From assembly GCF_026898135.2 (NCBI RefSeq), contig NZ_CP114035.2, positions 434,001 through 498,000 on the forward strand: a stretch of 64,000 nt of DNA, written 5' to 3'. The position numbers and the translations under genes were made by a program. The notes beneath the pieces were generated by a model. That model worked only from the letters and a program-made list of their open reading frames with translations, made no database searches and had not been told where the DNA came from. Shown one piece after another: positions 41,255 to 52,824 of this stretch. Numbering within the stretch: the first letter of the stretch is position 1; each line of letters opens with the position of its first letter. Source of the DNA: Pseudomonas fortuita. Its GTDB lineage: Bacteria > Pseudomonadota > Gammaproteobacteria > Pseudomonadales > Pseudomonadaceae.

Positions 41255-42318
41255 CTTTTCTTTCTTTTTGACATGCTATCTAGCCGGGCAACTAAATCCT
41301 CTGAGCGTAAGTGCGTATATCTCTTCAACATTTGCATTGATTTATGGCCGCTGATGCTCGATACCTCTTGGTCGGAGAGACCGCCCTCCACAAGGCGGCT
41401 TACCGCCTCATGTCTCAAGTCGTGAAATCTGAAGTCGGATAGCTGTAGCTTCTTGACCAGTAGTCCCCAGATTTTTGTGAACGCGTAGGGGCGACGTTTC
41501 CCGTCCTTCCCAGGTTCACCAAAAAACACCAGGTTGCAGTCGCTAGGGCGAGCGGGGTTTATCATCGCGGCTTTGAAAAGCGTAGTCGCTCGCTTGCTCA
41601 GTGGAACAGTTCGTTGACCATCATTTTTCGTGTCAACGAGTCTTACGATGCGTCGCTCTGTATCCACCTGAGGTCTGCGTAGCGACGCGATTTCACCTGA
41701 GCGCATACCAGTTTCCAGAGCGATGCCAACGATCCACCCAAGCATTGGATTGCTATGCCGATTCACCTCTGCGAACAGCCGACGTTCCTCATCCGGCGAG
41801 AGCCTACGATTGCGACCCTCTCCGGGGCTTGGCTTGCGTATATTCAACACGGGGTTAAACGTCAGGCCCAGCCCCCATTCCTGGATCGCGACCGTGAAAA
41901 CGTGGCTCAGTAGAGCCAGCTCCAGGCGAACGGTGTTGTTGCTGGTCGTGCCTGCGCGGCCCGGCTCGTTAAGGCGCTTGTCGCGATAGTTGGCAATGGT
42001 GTCAGCGGAAAGGGCTGCGAGAGAATACTTGCCCAGATGCTCCGTTAGCTTTTTAGCCTTGGAGATCTCACCGCGTTGAGTCGTAGGCTTCTTTGTAGGT
42101 GTAATGTCGGTCAGGTAGCGCTTGAGCGCTATTTCCAGCGTCATGCGCTCTGAGCCGCTGCGCTGGATGTACACACCGCGCACCATCTCGTCTTCGGTGC
42201 GTCGTGACCAATCCTCGGCGTCGCGTTTGGTGCGGAAGGTTTTGGCGTTGGTCGGCCATCCGGTCTTGCGGATGACGGCCTTCCAGGTGCCGGCAGGGGT
42301 TTTGACGATTGTAGCCAT
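41227..42318 (-). CDS. int: Tyrosine-type integrase of the island
   Basis: 363 residues from ATG 42318 (MATIVKTPAGTWKAVIRKTG), which has GGAGTCCTTCAG upstream; a further in-frame start at 42354 is less likely. An N-terminal arm-binding domain and SAM-like core-binding domain precede the catalytic part, with Arg in LETGMRSGEIASL, Lys in TKNDGQRTVPL, HxxR in FRFHDLRHEAVSRL, His in SGHKSMQML and Tyr in KRYTHLRSEDL. All five catalytic residues are present. It starts 127 bases from the tRNA and reads away from it. This is the enzyme that inserted the island in tRNA-Ile2. Confidence 0.93.
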   Translation of the reverse strand: MATIVKTPAGTWKAVIRKTGWPTNAKTFRTKRDAEDWSRRTEDEMVRGVYIQRSGSERMTLEIALKRYLTDITPTKKPTTQRGEISKAKKLTEHLGKYSLAALSADTIANYRDKRLNEPGRAGTTSNNTVRLELALLSHVFTVAIQEWGLGLTFNPVLNIRKPSPGEGRNRRLSPDEERRLFAEVNRHSNPMLGWIVGIALETGMRSGEIASLRRPQVDTERRIVRLVDTKNDGQRTVPLSKRATTLFKAAMINPARPSDCNLVFFGEPGKDGKRRPYAFTKIWGLLVKKLQLSDFRFHDLRHEAVSRLVEGGLSDQEVSSISGHKSMQMLKRYTHLRSEDLVARLDSMSKRKKSLAKPPKAV

Positions 42319-42416
42319 CTGAAGGACTCCAAAGGCGTGCAAGCGAAGCCGCACTGTACCTAATTTGTACCTTTAGACCAAAGGACTGTATCTGAGGTGG
42401 TTCCGCCAATAACACG

Positions 42417-42439
42417 AAAGCCGCGCTATGCGCGGCTTT
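42417..42439 (-). terminator. Hairpin brought by the island behind tRNA-Ile2
   Basis: AAAGCCGCGC-TAT-GCGCGGCTTT, almost the same stem as the ancestral tRNA terminator at 32868-32891, but on the minus strand it is followed by CGTGTT rather than a T-run. The island thus restores a 3' hairpin for the tRNA on integration. Confidence 0.6.
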
Positions 42440-42444
42440 GAATA

Positions 42445-42521
42445 TGGTGGGCCCACACGGACTCGAACCGTGGACCAAAGGATTATGAGTCCTCTGCTCT
42501 AACCAACTGAGCTATAGGCCC
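42445..42521 (-). tRNA. ileX: tRNA-Ile2 (anticodon CAU)
   Basis: 77 bases, GGGCCTATAGCTCAGTTGGT ... ending GTGGGCCCACCA, with encoded CCA. The acceptor stem GGGCCTA/TGGGCCC, T-arm GGTTCGAGTCC and D-arm AGCTCAG are normal. The anticodon loop is ACTCATAAT, i.e. CAU, with the body of the isoleucine tRNA whose C is modified to lysidine, rather than methionine. It is intact and is the integration target of the island. Confidence 0.93.
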
Positions 42522-42537
42522 TCAGTAAGTGGCCGGA

Positions 42538-45500
42538 TTATAACGGGGGTTTCGCACCTGTGCCATCTGAAAGATCCGATAGTGCTATGCGAAGAAACGC
42601 TGTGGCGAACTCCTCGGGCGGCAGTGGCAGGCTGACGATGTAGCCTTGGATCTGCTCGCAGCCCTCGGCCGCCAGGAAGCGTTGCTGGGCCTGGTTTTCC
42701 ACACCTTCGGCAATGATGGTCAGTTGCATGCTGCGGCCCAGGGCAATGATTGCACGGGCGATGGCGGCATCGTGCGGGTCGTCGGGCAGGCCGCGGATGA
42801 ACGACTTGTCGATCTTCAGAATGTCCAGCGGCAGGCGCTTGAGATAGCTCAGCGATGAATAGCCGGTGCCAAAGTCGTCGATGGCCAGTTGCACGCCCAG
42901 TTTTTTCAACTGGTACAGCACGGCCAGGGCCTCTTCAGCCTGGCTCATGATGAAGTTTTCGGTGATCTCCAGCTGCAAGTCACCTGCCTTGAGTTGGTGA
43001 TGCTTGAGCAACTGTTCGATGCGCCGTGCCAGGTGCGGCTGGCGTAGCTGGGCGCCCGCGAGGTTGATCGACAAGGGGCCGAAGGGTTCGTAGTGCTGCT
43101 TCCAGGCCTGCATCTGCTGGCAGGCCTGTTCCAATACCCAGTCGCCGAGCTGGAGGATGGTGCCGTTCTCCTCCGCCAGGTGGATGAAGTGCTCCGGGGG
43201 CACTTCACCAAAGGTCGGGTGGCTCCAGCGGATCAGCGCCTCGGCGCCGACCAGGCTCTGGGTCTTGAGGCTGAGCTTGGGCTGGAAGCACAGGCTCATT
43301 TCGTTGCGTTCGACGGCACGGCGCAGTTCGTGTTCCAGAGCAATGCGTTCGCTGGCCTGGGCGGTGAGGTCGCGGGTGTAGGCTTCGACGCGGTTGCGGC
43401 CCTTGGCTTTGGAGCGGTACATGGCAGCATCGGCGTTGCGGATCAGTGTGGCAACGTCGCTGCCATCCTGTGGATAAAGGCTGATGCCGATGCTGGCGCT
43501 GGTGAAAAACTCATGCTCACCGGCCTGGAACGGTGCGATGAAGCAGGCCAGCAGCTTGTTGGCGATGGTACTGGCGTCACTGGGCTTGTGCAGGCCGGGC
43601 AGCAGGATGATGAACTCGTCGCCGCCCAGGCGGGCCACGGTGTCGACGTCACGCACCTGCTCCTTCAGGCGCTGGGCAATGCCCTTGAGCAGCAAGTCGC
43701 CGACCGGGTGGCCAAGGCTATCGTTGATGTGCTTGAAGCGGTCGAGGTCGAGGAACAGCACCGCACCTTGGCGGTTGGACACCTGCGCGCAGGTGAGCAC
43801 GGCCTGCAGGCGGTTCTCGAACAAGGCACGGTTGGGCAGGCCGGTCAGCGGGTCGTGGTGGGCCTGGTAGTCGAGCTTGGCCTGGGCATGCTTGAGGCTG
43901 GAAATGTCGGCGAACACAGCCACGAAGTGAGTGATCTCGCGGTCGCTGTTGCGCACGGCGCTGATGGTCAGCCAGCCGGGGTACAGTTCGCCGTTCTTGC
44001 GCTTGTTGTAGATCTCGCCTTGCCAGTGACCCTCGGCGGTAAGCTGGTGCCACATGGCGGCATAGAAGGCGCTGTCGTGCTGGCCGGAGGCAAGCAGGCG
44101 CGGGGTCTGGCCGAGGGCTTCGATTTCGCTGTAGCCGGTGATTTCGCTGAAGGCACGGTTGACGGCACTGATGCGCTGGTCGATGTCGGTGATCAGCACG
44201 CCTTCGGCAGTGTTCTCGAACACGGTGGCGGCCAGTTGCAGTTTTTCCTGCATCAGGTGGCGCTCGGTGATGTCGCGGGCGATGGTCAGCATGCAGTCGA
44301 CGCCGGCAATCGGCAGGGGCCTGGCGGACAGCTCGCACAGGCGGACCTGCCCGTCGCTGCGGCGGATGTGGCAGGTGAAGTCACGCACGAAACCGTCGCG
44401 GTTGAGCTGGTCGACCAGGCGTTTGCGTTCGTTGAGGTCGACCCAGATACCCAGGTCCAGCGAGGTCTGGTCGATAGTCGGGTTCAGGTCATAGCCAGTC
44501 AGACGGCAGAAGCCTTCGTTCACCTCAAGCAGCAAACCGTCGCTCTGGCGCGACAGCAGCAGGCCGTCGGGCGAGGCGTGGAAGGCCTTGGCGAACTTTT
44601 CTTCTGAAGTTTGCAGCTGCTGCTGGGTCTCCTTGAGCTGGCTGATGTCGCGAACTGCCACAACCAGCGCGGGGGTGCCGTCCAGTTCGAAGGTTTCGGC
44701 CGAAGTCAGGCCGGTGAAGAGTTGGCCATTACTGCGGCGAAAGCTCATCTCAAGGTTGCGGATGCCACCTTGGTGCAGGCGCTCAAGCAGCGGCGGGCCG
44801 GAGCCTTCGACGCCCCACAGGTTCAGGTCGGTGGCGCTGCGGCCAAGCACCTGGTCCGGGTTCAGGCCAATCTGCTCTTCGAAGGCTTCGTTCACCTCCA
44901 GCAGGCAGCCGTCGCTGTGGCGGGCAATCAGTAGAATGTCGGGGCACTGCTGGAACACCGAGGCAAACTTTTGCTCGGAAAGACGCAGGGCGTCCTCGGT
45001 GCGCTTGGTTTCGCTGATGTCGATCATCAGCCCGCGCATCACCGGCTGGTGCCCGTGTTCGATCATGCTGACAATGTTGCGTATCCACAATGGCTGACCG
45101 TCGGCCCGTATCACCCGATAGTCCAGGCTGTGGTCGCGTCCGGCTGCGGTTTCGCTGTCGCAGTATGCCTGCGCCCAGAGCGCGTCCTCCGGGTGCAGGA
45201 TGCTGCGCCAGAAGCCCGGTTTGAGCCAGTCGCCAAGCGGGTAACCCAGCAAGTCTTCGGCGTGCGGTGAGACATAGCTGTAGGTGAAGTCGTTGGCGTC
45301 GGCTTCCCAGGCGATGGCTGACAGGCTCTCGACCAGGCCGCGGTAGTGGTACTCACTGCTGCGCAGCTCCTGCTCCAGGGCGATACGCCGGGAAATTTCC
45401 GAGCTGAGGCGGCGGTTGATACGGATGACCACGGCCAGAACGGCCATCAGCAAAAGGACTGTTGGCAAGCCATATACCAGCAGGTCGGACCAGAACATCC

Positions 45501-46281
45501 GTTGGTCGACCACGTTACCCACCCAGCGCTGCTGGATCTGGCTGACTTCGCCGCTGCTCATGTCAGCCATGACTTTGTCCAGAATGCCCACCAGCACTTT
45601 GTTGTCACGTGGTGCGGCCATGGCCAGCTGATAGCGGTAGGGCGTTTCACCACTGACGTAGAGGCCGTCGAGCTTGAGCTGTCGCAGGCTCCAGATGCTT
45701 GACGCCAGGTCGCCGACCACCGCGTCCACTTGATCGGTAGCCAAGGCCTGCAGTGTGGAGCTGACATTGGGCAGCGCCACCAGGTTGAGGTCGGGGTGAT
45801 GGGTACGCAGCAGTTCGTGCGGGGCGTAATTTTCGACTACGGCAATCTTCAGGCCATACAGGTCGTCCAGTTTGCGCGGTTGGACACCGCCTTTGTGGGC
45901 GAGGATGACGATCGGGAAGTCGAGGTACGGACGGGTGAAGGCCAGGTAGCCTTGGCGTTCGGGCGTGGACATGATGCCTGGCAGCAGGTCGATGCGGTTA
46001 TCCCGTGCCTGCGCCAGTACCTCGGTCCAGCTGCTGGGCTCGACCGGTTTGAGCGTCACGCCCAGGCGTTGCTGGATCGCAGCGATGTAATCGGCGGCCA
46101 ATCCCTGGTACCGGCCCTCCTGGTCGCGAAACTCGAACGGTGGCCAAGAGGCGTCTACACCCAGGCTCAGCTGCGGGTGGGCAGCCAACCAGGCTTTTTC
46201 CTCGTCTGTCAGGGTCAGGGCGCCGGCCGTCGTGTTCCACAGAATCAGGAGCAGCAACAGAATGGCCGGCATAAGTGGCAT
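42538..46281 (-). CDS. Substrate-binding/PAS/GGDEF/EAL cyclic-di-GMP protein
   Basis: 1247 residues. Signal peptide (MPLMPAILLLLLILWNTTAG), then a periplasmic amino-acid-binding-type (SBP_bac_3) domain (about 25-265: LSLGVDASWPPFEFRDQEGR), one membrane helix (VYGLPTVLLLMAVLAVVIRI, about 270-290), and about four PAS domains (about 310-800). Then a GGDEF domain with an intact RLGGDEFIILLPG, and an EAL domain with GAEALIRWSHP, LEITENFIMSQAE and IDDFGTGYSSLSYLKRLPLD. Both output motifs look active, so it may make or break cyclic di-GMP. The ligand domain resembles BvgS-type sensors. It stands alone between the tRNA and rpoD. Confidence 0.93.
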   Translation of the reverse strand: MPLMPAILLLLLILWNTTAGALTLTDEEKAWLAAHPQLSLGVDASWPPFEFRDQEGRYQGLAADYIAAIQQRLGVTLKPVEPSSWTEVLAQARDNRIDLLPGIMSTPERQGYLAFTRPYLDFPIVILAHKGGVQPRKLDDLYGLKIAVVENYAPHELLRTHHPDLNLVALPNVSSTLQALATDQVDAVVGDLASSIWSLRQLKLDGLYVSGETPYRYQLAMAAPRDNKVLVGILDKVMADMSSGEVSQIQQRWVGNVVDQRMFWSDLLVYGLPTVLLLMAVLAVVIRINRRLSSEISRRIALEQELRSSEYHYRGLVESLSAIAWEADANDFTYSYVSPHAEDLLGYPLGDWLKPGFWRSILHPEDALWAQAYCDSETAAGRDHSLDYRVIRADGQPLWIRNIVSMIEHGHQPVMRGLMIDISETKRTEDALRLSEQKFASVFQQCPDILLIARHSDGCLLEVNEAFEEQIGLNPDQVLGRSATDLNLWGVEGSGPPLLERLHQGGIRNLEMSFRRSNGQLFTGLTSAETFELDGTPALVVAVRDISQLKETQQQLQTSEEKFAKAFHASPDGLLLSRQSDGLLLEVNEGFCRLTGYDLNPTIDQTSLDLGIWVDLNERKRLVDQLNRDGFVRDFTCHIRRSDGQVRLCELSARPLPIAGVDCMLTIARDITERHLMQEKLQLAATVFENTAEGVLITDIDQRISAVNRAFSEITGYSEIEALGQTPRLLASGQHDSAFYAAMWHQLTAEGHWQGEIYNKRKNGELYPGWLTISAVRNSDREITHFVAVFADISSLKHAQAKLDYQAHHDPLTGLPNRALFENRLQAVLTCAQVSNRQGAVLFLDLDRFKHINDSLGHPVGDLLLKGIAQRLKEQVRDVDTVARLGGDEFIILLPGLHKPSDASTIANKLLACFIAPFQAGEHEFFTSASIGISLYPQDGSDVATLIRNADAAMYRSKAKGRNRVEAYTRDLTAQASERIALEHELRRAVERNEMSLCFQPKLSLKTQSLVGAEALIRWSHPTFGEVPPEHFIHLAEENGTILQLGDWVLEQACQQMQAWKQHYEPFGPLSINLAGAQLRQPHLARRIEQLLKHHQLKAGDLQLEITENFIMSQAEEALAVLYQLKKLGVQLAIDDFGTGYSSLSYLKRLPLDILKIDKSFIRGLPDDPHDAAIARAIIALGRSMQLTIIAEGVENQAQQRFLAAEGCEQIQGYIVSLPLPPEEFATAFLRIALSDLSDGTGAKPPL

Positions 46282-46362
46282 AGCAGCCTCGCATTCTTGG
46301 GGTCTGACGTCGAGTGTAGACGGGCATTGCGCAAGCGTGGGGTAAGCGAGATACGTGTAGGT

Positions 46363-46441
46363 GCAGCCTTGTGCTGCGAAAGGGCCGGTATGGGCGGAGG
46401 TGTTCGGTGACCCGGATGGCCTCTTCGCAGCACAAGGCTGC
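46363..46441. repeat. 18-bp perfect inverted repeat
   Basis: GCAGCCTTGTGCTGCGAA (46363-46380) and TTCGCAGCACAAGGCTGC (46424-46441), 43 bases apart. It resembles the GCAGCACAAGGCTGC-type palindromes scattered in P. putida genomes and lies between the two minus-strand genes. Confidence 0.85.
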
Positions 46442-46477
46442 TTCTACAGGGACCGCGAGTGCTTCAAAAGGCAGAAA

Positions 46478-46506
46478 AGAAAAACCCCGGCCTGGGCCGG
46501 GGTTTT
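46478..46506 (-). terminator. rpoD terminator
   Basis: AAAACCCCGGCC-CA-GGCCGGGGTTTT on the minus strand with a T-rich tail (TTCTTTTC). A 12-bp stem directly after the rpoD stop. Confidence 0.95.
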
Positions 46507-46510
46507 GTCA

Positions 46511-48361
<1,851 letters not shown>

Positions 48362-48428
48362 AACACCCTATCCACTGAAGGTCTTGGCGGGCAAAAAACA
48401 AGCCGAGGATTATACCCGAGCATGGGCC

Positions 48429-50414
48429 TCACGCGCCAGATGAGGTCGGCGTTTGTGCGGGAACTTTCCGGCTCAGCAAGGCGAGGAGCTGGGTTTTTTC
48501 CTCGCTGGTCAATTCACTTTGACGTGATTTCCTGAGCAGTTGTTCCAGGCTGCGCTCGCGTTGGCGGGCGGACAAGCTAGTTATAGTGTCGAAAAACTGT
48601 TGTTCAAGGTTGTCGGCCACGATCAGCCATTCCTTTTCCGCCAGGGCCCGCAGCAGGCGGCCCTGTTCGGTGCCATGCCAACGTGCAATCAGCTGCATTG
48701 AGCTTAGCCCAGGATTTTTCTGTGCGGCTTCGATCAATGCCACCAACAGCTGGCTGTACAGGTGTTCTTCGTCGGCAAAGTGGCTGGCATCTTCGACCTT
48801 TCCGGCCAGCAACGGGTGGTGCAGCAGGGTGCGCAGGGCCGCCAGGGTAGGTGGTTCGACCGGTGCTGGCACGCGCGGTGGCGCTTCGTCACGTTGCTGC
48901 CAGGGCTTGCCGCCCTTGCGGTTCTTGTCCCAGGGTTTGTCGCTCCACTGCTTTTTACCGCCGCCCTTGTTCGGCTTCCATGCCGGTTCCTGCTGAGCGG
49001 GGGCGAAGTCGTGCTGCGGCGGCATGTCGCCGAAATCAGGGGTGTAGCTGGCCATGGCATCGTAGTCGTAGCCAGGGTCGTAGTCCGGCACGCTACTGGC
49101 TGGCGGAGCTTGTTGCGCCAGTTGCTCGACCTGTTGTGGGTCCAGGCCGGTGATTTCTTTCAGGCGGTTGCGCATCAGTTGGCGCAGGTTGGCCCCGGGG
49201 ATCTTTTCGATCAACGGTGCGGCCAGGGTCGCCATGTGCGCCTTGCCTTCCAGTGATCGCGGGTCGGCTTCAGCGCCCAGTTGCTCGAAGAAGTAATCGG
49301 CCAGCGGCTGGGCGTGCTGGTTGATGCGGGCCTTGAAGGCATCGGTGCCTTCGGCACGCACCAGGCTGTCTGGGTCTTCGCCCTCGGGCAGGAACAGAAA
49401 GCGCGCGCGGCGGCCGTCCTGCAGGTTCGACAGGGTTGACTCCAACGCACGCCAGGCGGCCTTGCGCCCGGCCTGGTCGCCGTCGAAGCAGAACAGCACG
49501 CTGGGCACTACCCGGAACAAACGCTTGAGGTGCTCTTCGCTGGTGGCGGTGCCAAGGGTGGCCACGGCGTTGCGCAGGCCCTGCTGAGCCAGCGCGATGA
49601 CGTCCATGTAGCCCTCGACGACGATGATTTCGTCGAGGTTGCGGTTGTGCTTGCGCGCCTCGTACAGCCCGTACAGTTCCTGGCCCTTGTGGAACACCGG
49701 GGTTTCCGGGGAGTTCAGGTACTTGGGTTTGTCGTCGCCCAGTACCCGGCCGCCGAAGGCGATGATGCGCCCGCGGCTATCACGGATGGGGAACATTACC
49801 CGGTCGCGGAAGCGGTCGTAGCGCTTGCCGCTTTCGGCGTTCTCGATCAGCAGGCCGGCATCGATCATCACCTTTTGCTGCAGGGTGTCGGCCCCCAGGT
49901 GCTTGAGCAGGTTGTCCCAGCCGGGCGGGGCGAAACCCAGGCAGAAATCGCGGGCGATCTCTCCGGACAGGCCGCGGCCTTTGAGGTAGTCCACTGCGGC
50001 CTTGCGGGTCGGGTGGCTGCGCAGGGCCTGGCGATAGAACTCCGAGGCGGCGTCCAGCAGCGGGTACAGTGGCGAGTCGGTTGGCTGGCGAGGCTTCTGG
50101 TCGCGGCGCCCTTGCTCGCGGGGCACTTCCATGCCTGCGGCGCGGGCCAGTTCTTCGACAGCCTGGGGGAAGTCCAGGTTGTCGTGGTCCATGACGAAGC
50201 CCAGGGCGTTGCCGCCGGCGCCGCAGCCGAAGCAGTAGTAGAACTGCTTGTCGGGGCTGACCGTGAAGGAAGGGGTCTTCTCCTTGTGGAACGGGCAGCA
50301 GGCGGAGTAGTTTTTGCCGGTTTTTTTCAGCTGGACGCGCGAACTCACCACGTCGACGATGTCGAGGCGGTTGATCAGGTCGTCAATGAAGCTCTGGGGA
50401 ATCAGCCCGGCCAT
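48429..50414 (-). CDS. dnaG: DNA primase
   Basis: 661 residues. The CHC2 zinc domain (SACCPFHKEKTPSFTVSPDK, FYYCFGCGAGG) is at about 35-65, the catalytic core with toprim signature IIVVEGYMDVIALAQQGLRN and CFDGDQAGRKAAW in the middle, and a C-terminal DnaB-binding domain. I use ATG 50414 (MAGLIPQSFIDDL), which fits the family; the frame is open seven codons upstream. A proline/glycine-rich linker (residues about 445-520, PPQHDFAPAQQEPAWKPN) is longer than in enterobacteria, as is common in Pseudomonas. Confidence 0.96.
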   Translation of the reverse strand: MAGLIPQSFIDDLINRLDIVDVVSSRVQLKKTGKNYSACCPFHKEKTPSFTVSPDKQFYYCFGCGAGGNALGFVMDHDNLDFPQAVEELARAAGMEVPREQGRRDQKPRQPTDSPLYPLLDAASEFYRQALRSHPTRKAAVDYLKGRGLSGEIARDFCLGFAPPGWDNLLKHLGADTLQQKVMIDAGLLIENAESGKRYDRFRDRVMFPIRDSRGRIIAFGGRVLGDDKPKYLNSPETPVFHKGQELYGLYEARKHNRNLDEIIVVEGYMDVIALAQQGLRNAVATLGTATSEEHLKRLFRVVPSVLFCFDGDQAGRKAAWRALESTLSNLQDGRRARFLFLPEGEDPDSLVRAEGTDAFKARINQHAQPLADYFFEQLGAEADPRSLEGKAHMATLAAPLIEKIPGANLRQLMRNRLKEITGLDPQQVEQLAQQAPPASSVPDYDPGYDYDAMASYTPDFGDMPPQHDFAPAQQEPAWKPNKGGGKKQWSDKPWDKNRKGGKPWQQRDEAPPRVPAPVEPPTLAALRTLLHHPLLAGKVEDASHFADEEHLYSQLLVALIEAAQKNPGLSSMQLIARWHGTEQGRLLRALAEKEWLIVADNLEQQFFDTITSLSARQRERSLEQLLRKSRQSELTSEEKTQLLALLSRKVPAQTPTSSGA

Positions 50415-50668
50415 GGCAGTCTCGTCATCTGGCAACTGGCAAGTCTAATCGCTCACGCGCCGAATAGGGCGAGTGCTGATTGGGGAAGTGTGAGGGAGTG
50501 TGCGCTCGTCGCCAGCCCCTAAGGGCCCGTCAGTCGGACGTGCACGTCTGGTCATACAACAAGAAAGACCAGCTCTGACGTTTCAGGCAGGTTGCCCCGT
50601 ATGCAGTTCGCATGAGCTTGTGCAGGGCCTTGAGCTAGCTGCTCAAGTTTGAAGCGACCGCTGCCATC

Positions 50669-50687
50669 GCCCGGTGGTTAACCGGGC
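50669..50687 (-). terminator. Hairpin between rpsU and dnaG
   Basis: GCCCGGT and ACCGGGC around a small loop, 31 bases after the rpsU stop. In the macromolecular synthesis operon of E. coli an attenuator sits at this place and lowers dnaG expression. No T-run follows, so this is tentative. Confidence 0.4.
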
Positions 50688-50717
50688 AGGGCAGAAGCTT
50701 TGCGTAGAACGCCTGTA

Positions 50718-50933
50718 TTAGTACAGACGAACGGCGCGGCGCTGTTCGCGCTGAACTTTCTTGGCGTGACGCTTAACAGCAGCAGCTGCTTTGCGCTTAC
50801 GCTCTGCGGTCGGCTTCTCGTAAAACTCGCGGCTACGAACTTCAGCCAGTACACCGGCTTTTTCGCAGGAGCGCTTGAAACGACGCAGAGCTACGTCGAA
50901 GGGTTCGTTCTCTTTAACTTTGACGGCTGGCAT
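50718..50933 (-). CDS. rpsU: 30S ribosomal protein S21
   Basis: 71 residues: [40 protein letters not shown] and a basic end. First gene of the rpsU-dnaG-rpoD operon, divergent from tsaD across 204 bp that must hold both promoters. Confidence 0.98.
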   Translation of the reverse strand: MPAVKVKENEPFDVALRRFKRSCEKAGVLAEVRSREFYEKPTAERKRKAAAAVKRHAKKVQREQRRAVRLY

Positions 50934-51137
50934 CCAGGGCTACCTTAATTCATTACCGGGGTAGACGTGCTCCTGGCAAAACAAAGGTGTGCTGGAGAAC
51001 GTCGGTTTTCAAGGGTTGCGGATGTTAACCCTTAGCAAGCCGGAATGCAAAGCCTCTGATCGAAAACCGCTGGTCGGCGTCCGACACGGGGACTATCATG
51101 CGCGCCTTCGAATTCAGCCCCCACAAGGGACGAGCCC

Positions 51138-52163
51138 ATGCTAGTACTGGGATTGGAAACATCTTGCGACGAAACTGGCGTCGCATTATACGACAGCGAG
51201 CGCGGCCTGCTGGCCGACGCACTGTTCAGCCAGATTGACCTGCACCGCGTGTTTGGCGGTGTGGTGCCCGAACTGGCCTCGCGTGACCACGTAAAGCGCA
51301 TGTTGCCGCTTATCCGCCAGGTGCTGGAGGAGGCGGGTTGCGTCGCCACCGAGATCGACGCCATCGCCTACACCGCGGGTCCTGGCCTGGTCGGGGCATT
51401 GCTGGTGGGCGCCTCGTGCGCCCAGGCGCTGGCCTTTGCGTGGGACATTCCGGCGATTGGCGTGCACCACATGGAAGGCCACTTGCTGGCGCCCATGCTG
51501 GAACAAAACCCACCTGAGTTTCCGTTCGTCGCTTTGTTGGTTTCGGGCGGCCACACCCAGCTGGTACGCGTCGATGGCATCGGCCAGTACGAGCTGCTGG
51601 GCGAGAGCCTGGACGATGCCGCCGGCGAAGCGTTCGACAAGACCGCCAAGCTGATCGGCCTTAACTACCCCGGCGGCCCGGAAATCGCGCGCCTGGCCGA
51701 GCAGGGCGTACCTGGGCGCTTCGTGTTCCCGCGGCCGATGACTGACCGCCCGGGGCTGGAATTCAGCTTCAGCGGCCTCAAGACCTTTGCCCTCAACACC
51801 TGGCAGCAATGCAAGAATGCTGGCGACGACAGTGAGCAAACCCGTTGCGACCTGTCCCTGGCATTCCAGCAGGCGGTGGTGGAGACTTTGACCATCAAGT
51901 GCAAGCGGGCGCTCAAGCAGACTGGCCTCAAACGCCTGGTCATCGCGGGTGGCGTGAGTGCCAACAAGGCCTTGCGTGCGTCGCTCGAGGACATGCTCGG
52001 CAGCATCAAGGGCAACGTGTACTACGCGCGCCCGCAGTTCTGTACCGACAACGGCGCGATGATCGCTTACGCCGGTTGCCAGCGCCTGCTGGCCGGGCAG
52101 CAGCAGGACCTGGCGATCAGCGTGCAGGCACGCTGGCCGATGGAGCAGTTACCGCCGCTGTAG
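51138..52163 (+). CDS. tsaD: tRNA N6-adenosine threonylcarbamoyltransferase TsaD
   Basis: 341 residues. ASKHA-fold enzyme that puts threonylcarbamoyl on A37 of ANN-reading tRNAs, with Tsa[21 protein letters not shown] opens the protein; the metal-binding [11 protein letters not shown] and the [14 protein letters not shown] and [11 protein letters not shown] motifs are intact. Divergent from rpsU, the typical place in gamma-proteobacteria. Confidence 0.97.
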   Translation: MLVLGLETSCDETGVALYDSERGLLADALFSQIDLHRVFGGVVPELASRDHVKRMLPLIRQVLEEAGCVATEIDAIAYTAGPGLVGALLVGASCAQALAFAWDIPAIGVHHMEGHLLAPMLEQNPPEFPFVALLVSGGHTQLVRVDGIGQYELLGESLDDAAGEAFDKTAKLIGLNYPGGPEIARLAEQGVPGRFVFPRPMTDRPGLEFSFSGLKTFALNTWQQCKNAGDDSEQTRCDLSLAFQQAVVETLTIKCKRALKQTGLKRLVIAGGVSANKALRASLEDMLGSIKGNVYYARPQFCTDNGAMIAYAGCQRLLAGQQQDLAISVQARWPMEQLPPL

Positions 52164-52180
52164 TGTTTGATGGCGAACGA

Positions 52181-52750
52181 TCAGAAGTGCCGTTCGCGCC
52201 CCGCGAACAGGTCGCGCAGGTTTTTGCGGTGGCGCCATACGATCAACACGGTCAGCACGGTGATCGGCAGCAAGGCTTCGGGCTCGCGCCAGGCCAGCAA
52301 TGGCAAGGTCAATGGCGTGGCAATCAGCGCCGCCAGCGAGCTGGTACGGGTGAGGTAGAAGGTCAGCAGCCAGGCGCCGATCGCTAGCAGCGCGGCCGGA
52401 AAATACAGGCCCATGAGCATGCCGGCAGCCGTCGCCACGCCCTTGCCGCCCTGGAAACGGAAGTACAGGGGGAACAGGTGGCCCAGTACCGCGCATACGC
52501 CCACCCAGGCCTGCGCGTGCAGGTCCAGCCCGGCAAGGCGGGCGAGCAATACCGGCAAAAGGCCCTTGCACAGGTCGCCAAGCAGGGTCAGGATCGCCAT
52601 TTTGCGGCCCGCCAGGCGTAGCATGTTGGTGGCGCCGGCATTGCCTGAGCCGCTGGAACGCGGGTCCGGGCTGCCCGAAAGGCGGCTGAGGAGAATGGCG
52701 AAGGACAGCGAGCCGAGCAGGTAGGCGAGCAACGCCAGTAACCAAAACAT
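52181..52750 (-). CDS. plsY: Acyl-phosphate glycerol-3-phosphate acyltransferase PlsY
   Basis: 189 residues, five or so membrane helices. Signature loops are [26 protein letters not shown] and [16 protein letters not shown]. It makes lysophosphatidic acid from acyl-phosphate in the inner membrane. It is convergent with tsaD (17 bases between stops) and divergent from folB. Confidence 0.96.
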   Translation of the reverse strand: MFWLLALLAYLLGSLSFAILLSRLSGSPDPRSSGSGNAGATNMLRLAGRKMAILTLLGDLCKGLLPVLLARLAGLDLHAQAWVGVCAVLGHLFPLYFRFQGGKGVATAAGMLMGLYFPAALLAIGAWLLTFYLTRTSSLAALIATPLTLPLLAWREPEALLPITVLTVLIVWRHRKNLRDLFAGRERHF

Positions 52751-52824
52751 GCTAACTATTCCGGGCGAGGACGCCCTGATTCTAACGGCGCCAGTCGCCC
52801 TTGTCGTGCTGTGGAGAGAAGTGC

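Larger units (their letters stand above)
32898..42490. mobile_element. 9.6-kb genomic island integrated in tRNA-Ile2(CAU)
   Basis: Bounded by 46-bp direct repeats (45 of 46 identical) that match the 3' half of the tRNA gene, with a tyrosine integrase gene starting 127 bases from the intact tRNA. Contents in order from the tRNA: integrase, AlpA-like protein, winged-helix protein, TraK-like protein, oriT, degraded traJ/integrase/primase/spike fragments, IS256-family element, then an AT-rich three-gene putative defence operon. It carries no relaxase or secretion genes, so it is at best mobilisable in trans. Composition changes sharply inside (AT-rich 33.2-36.7 kb). Confidence 0.93.
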
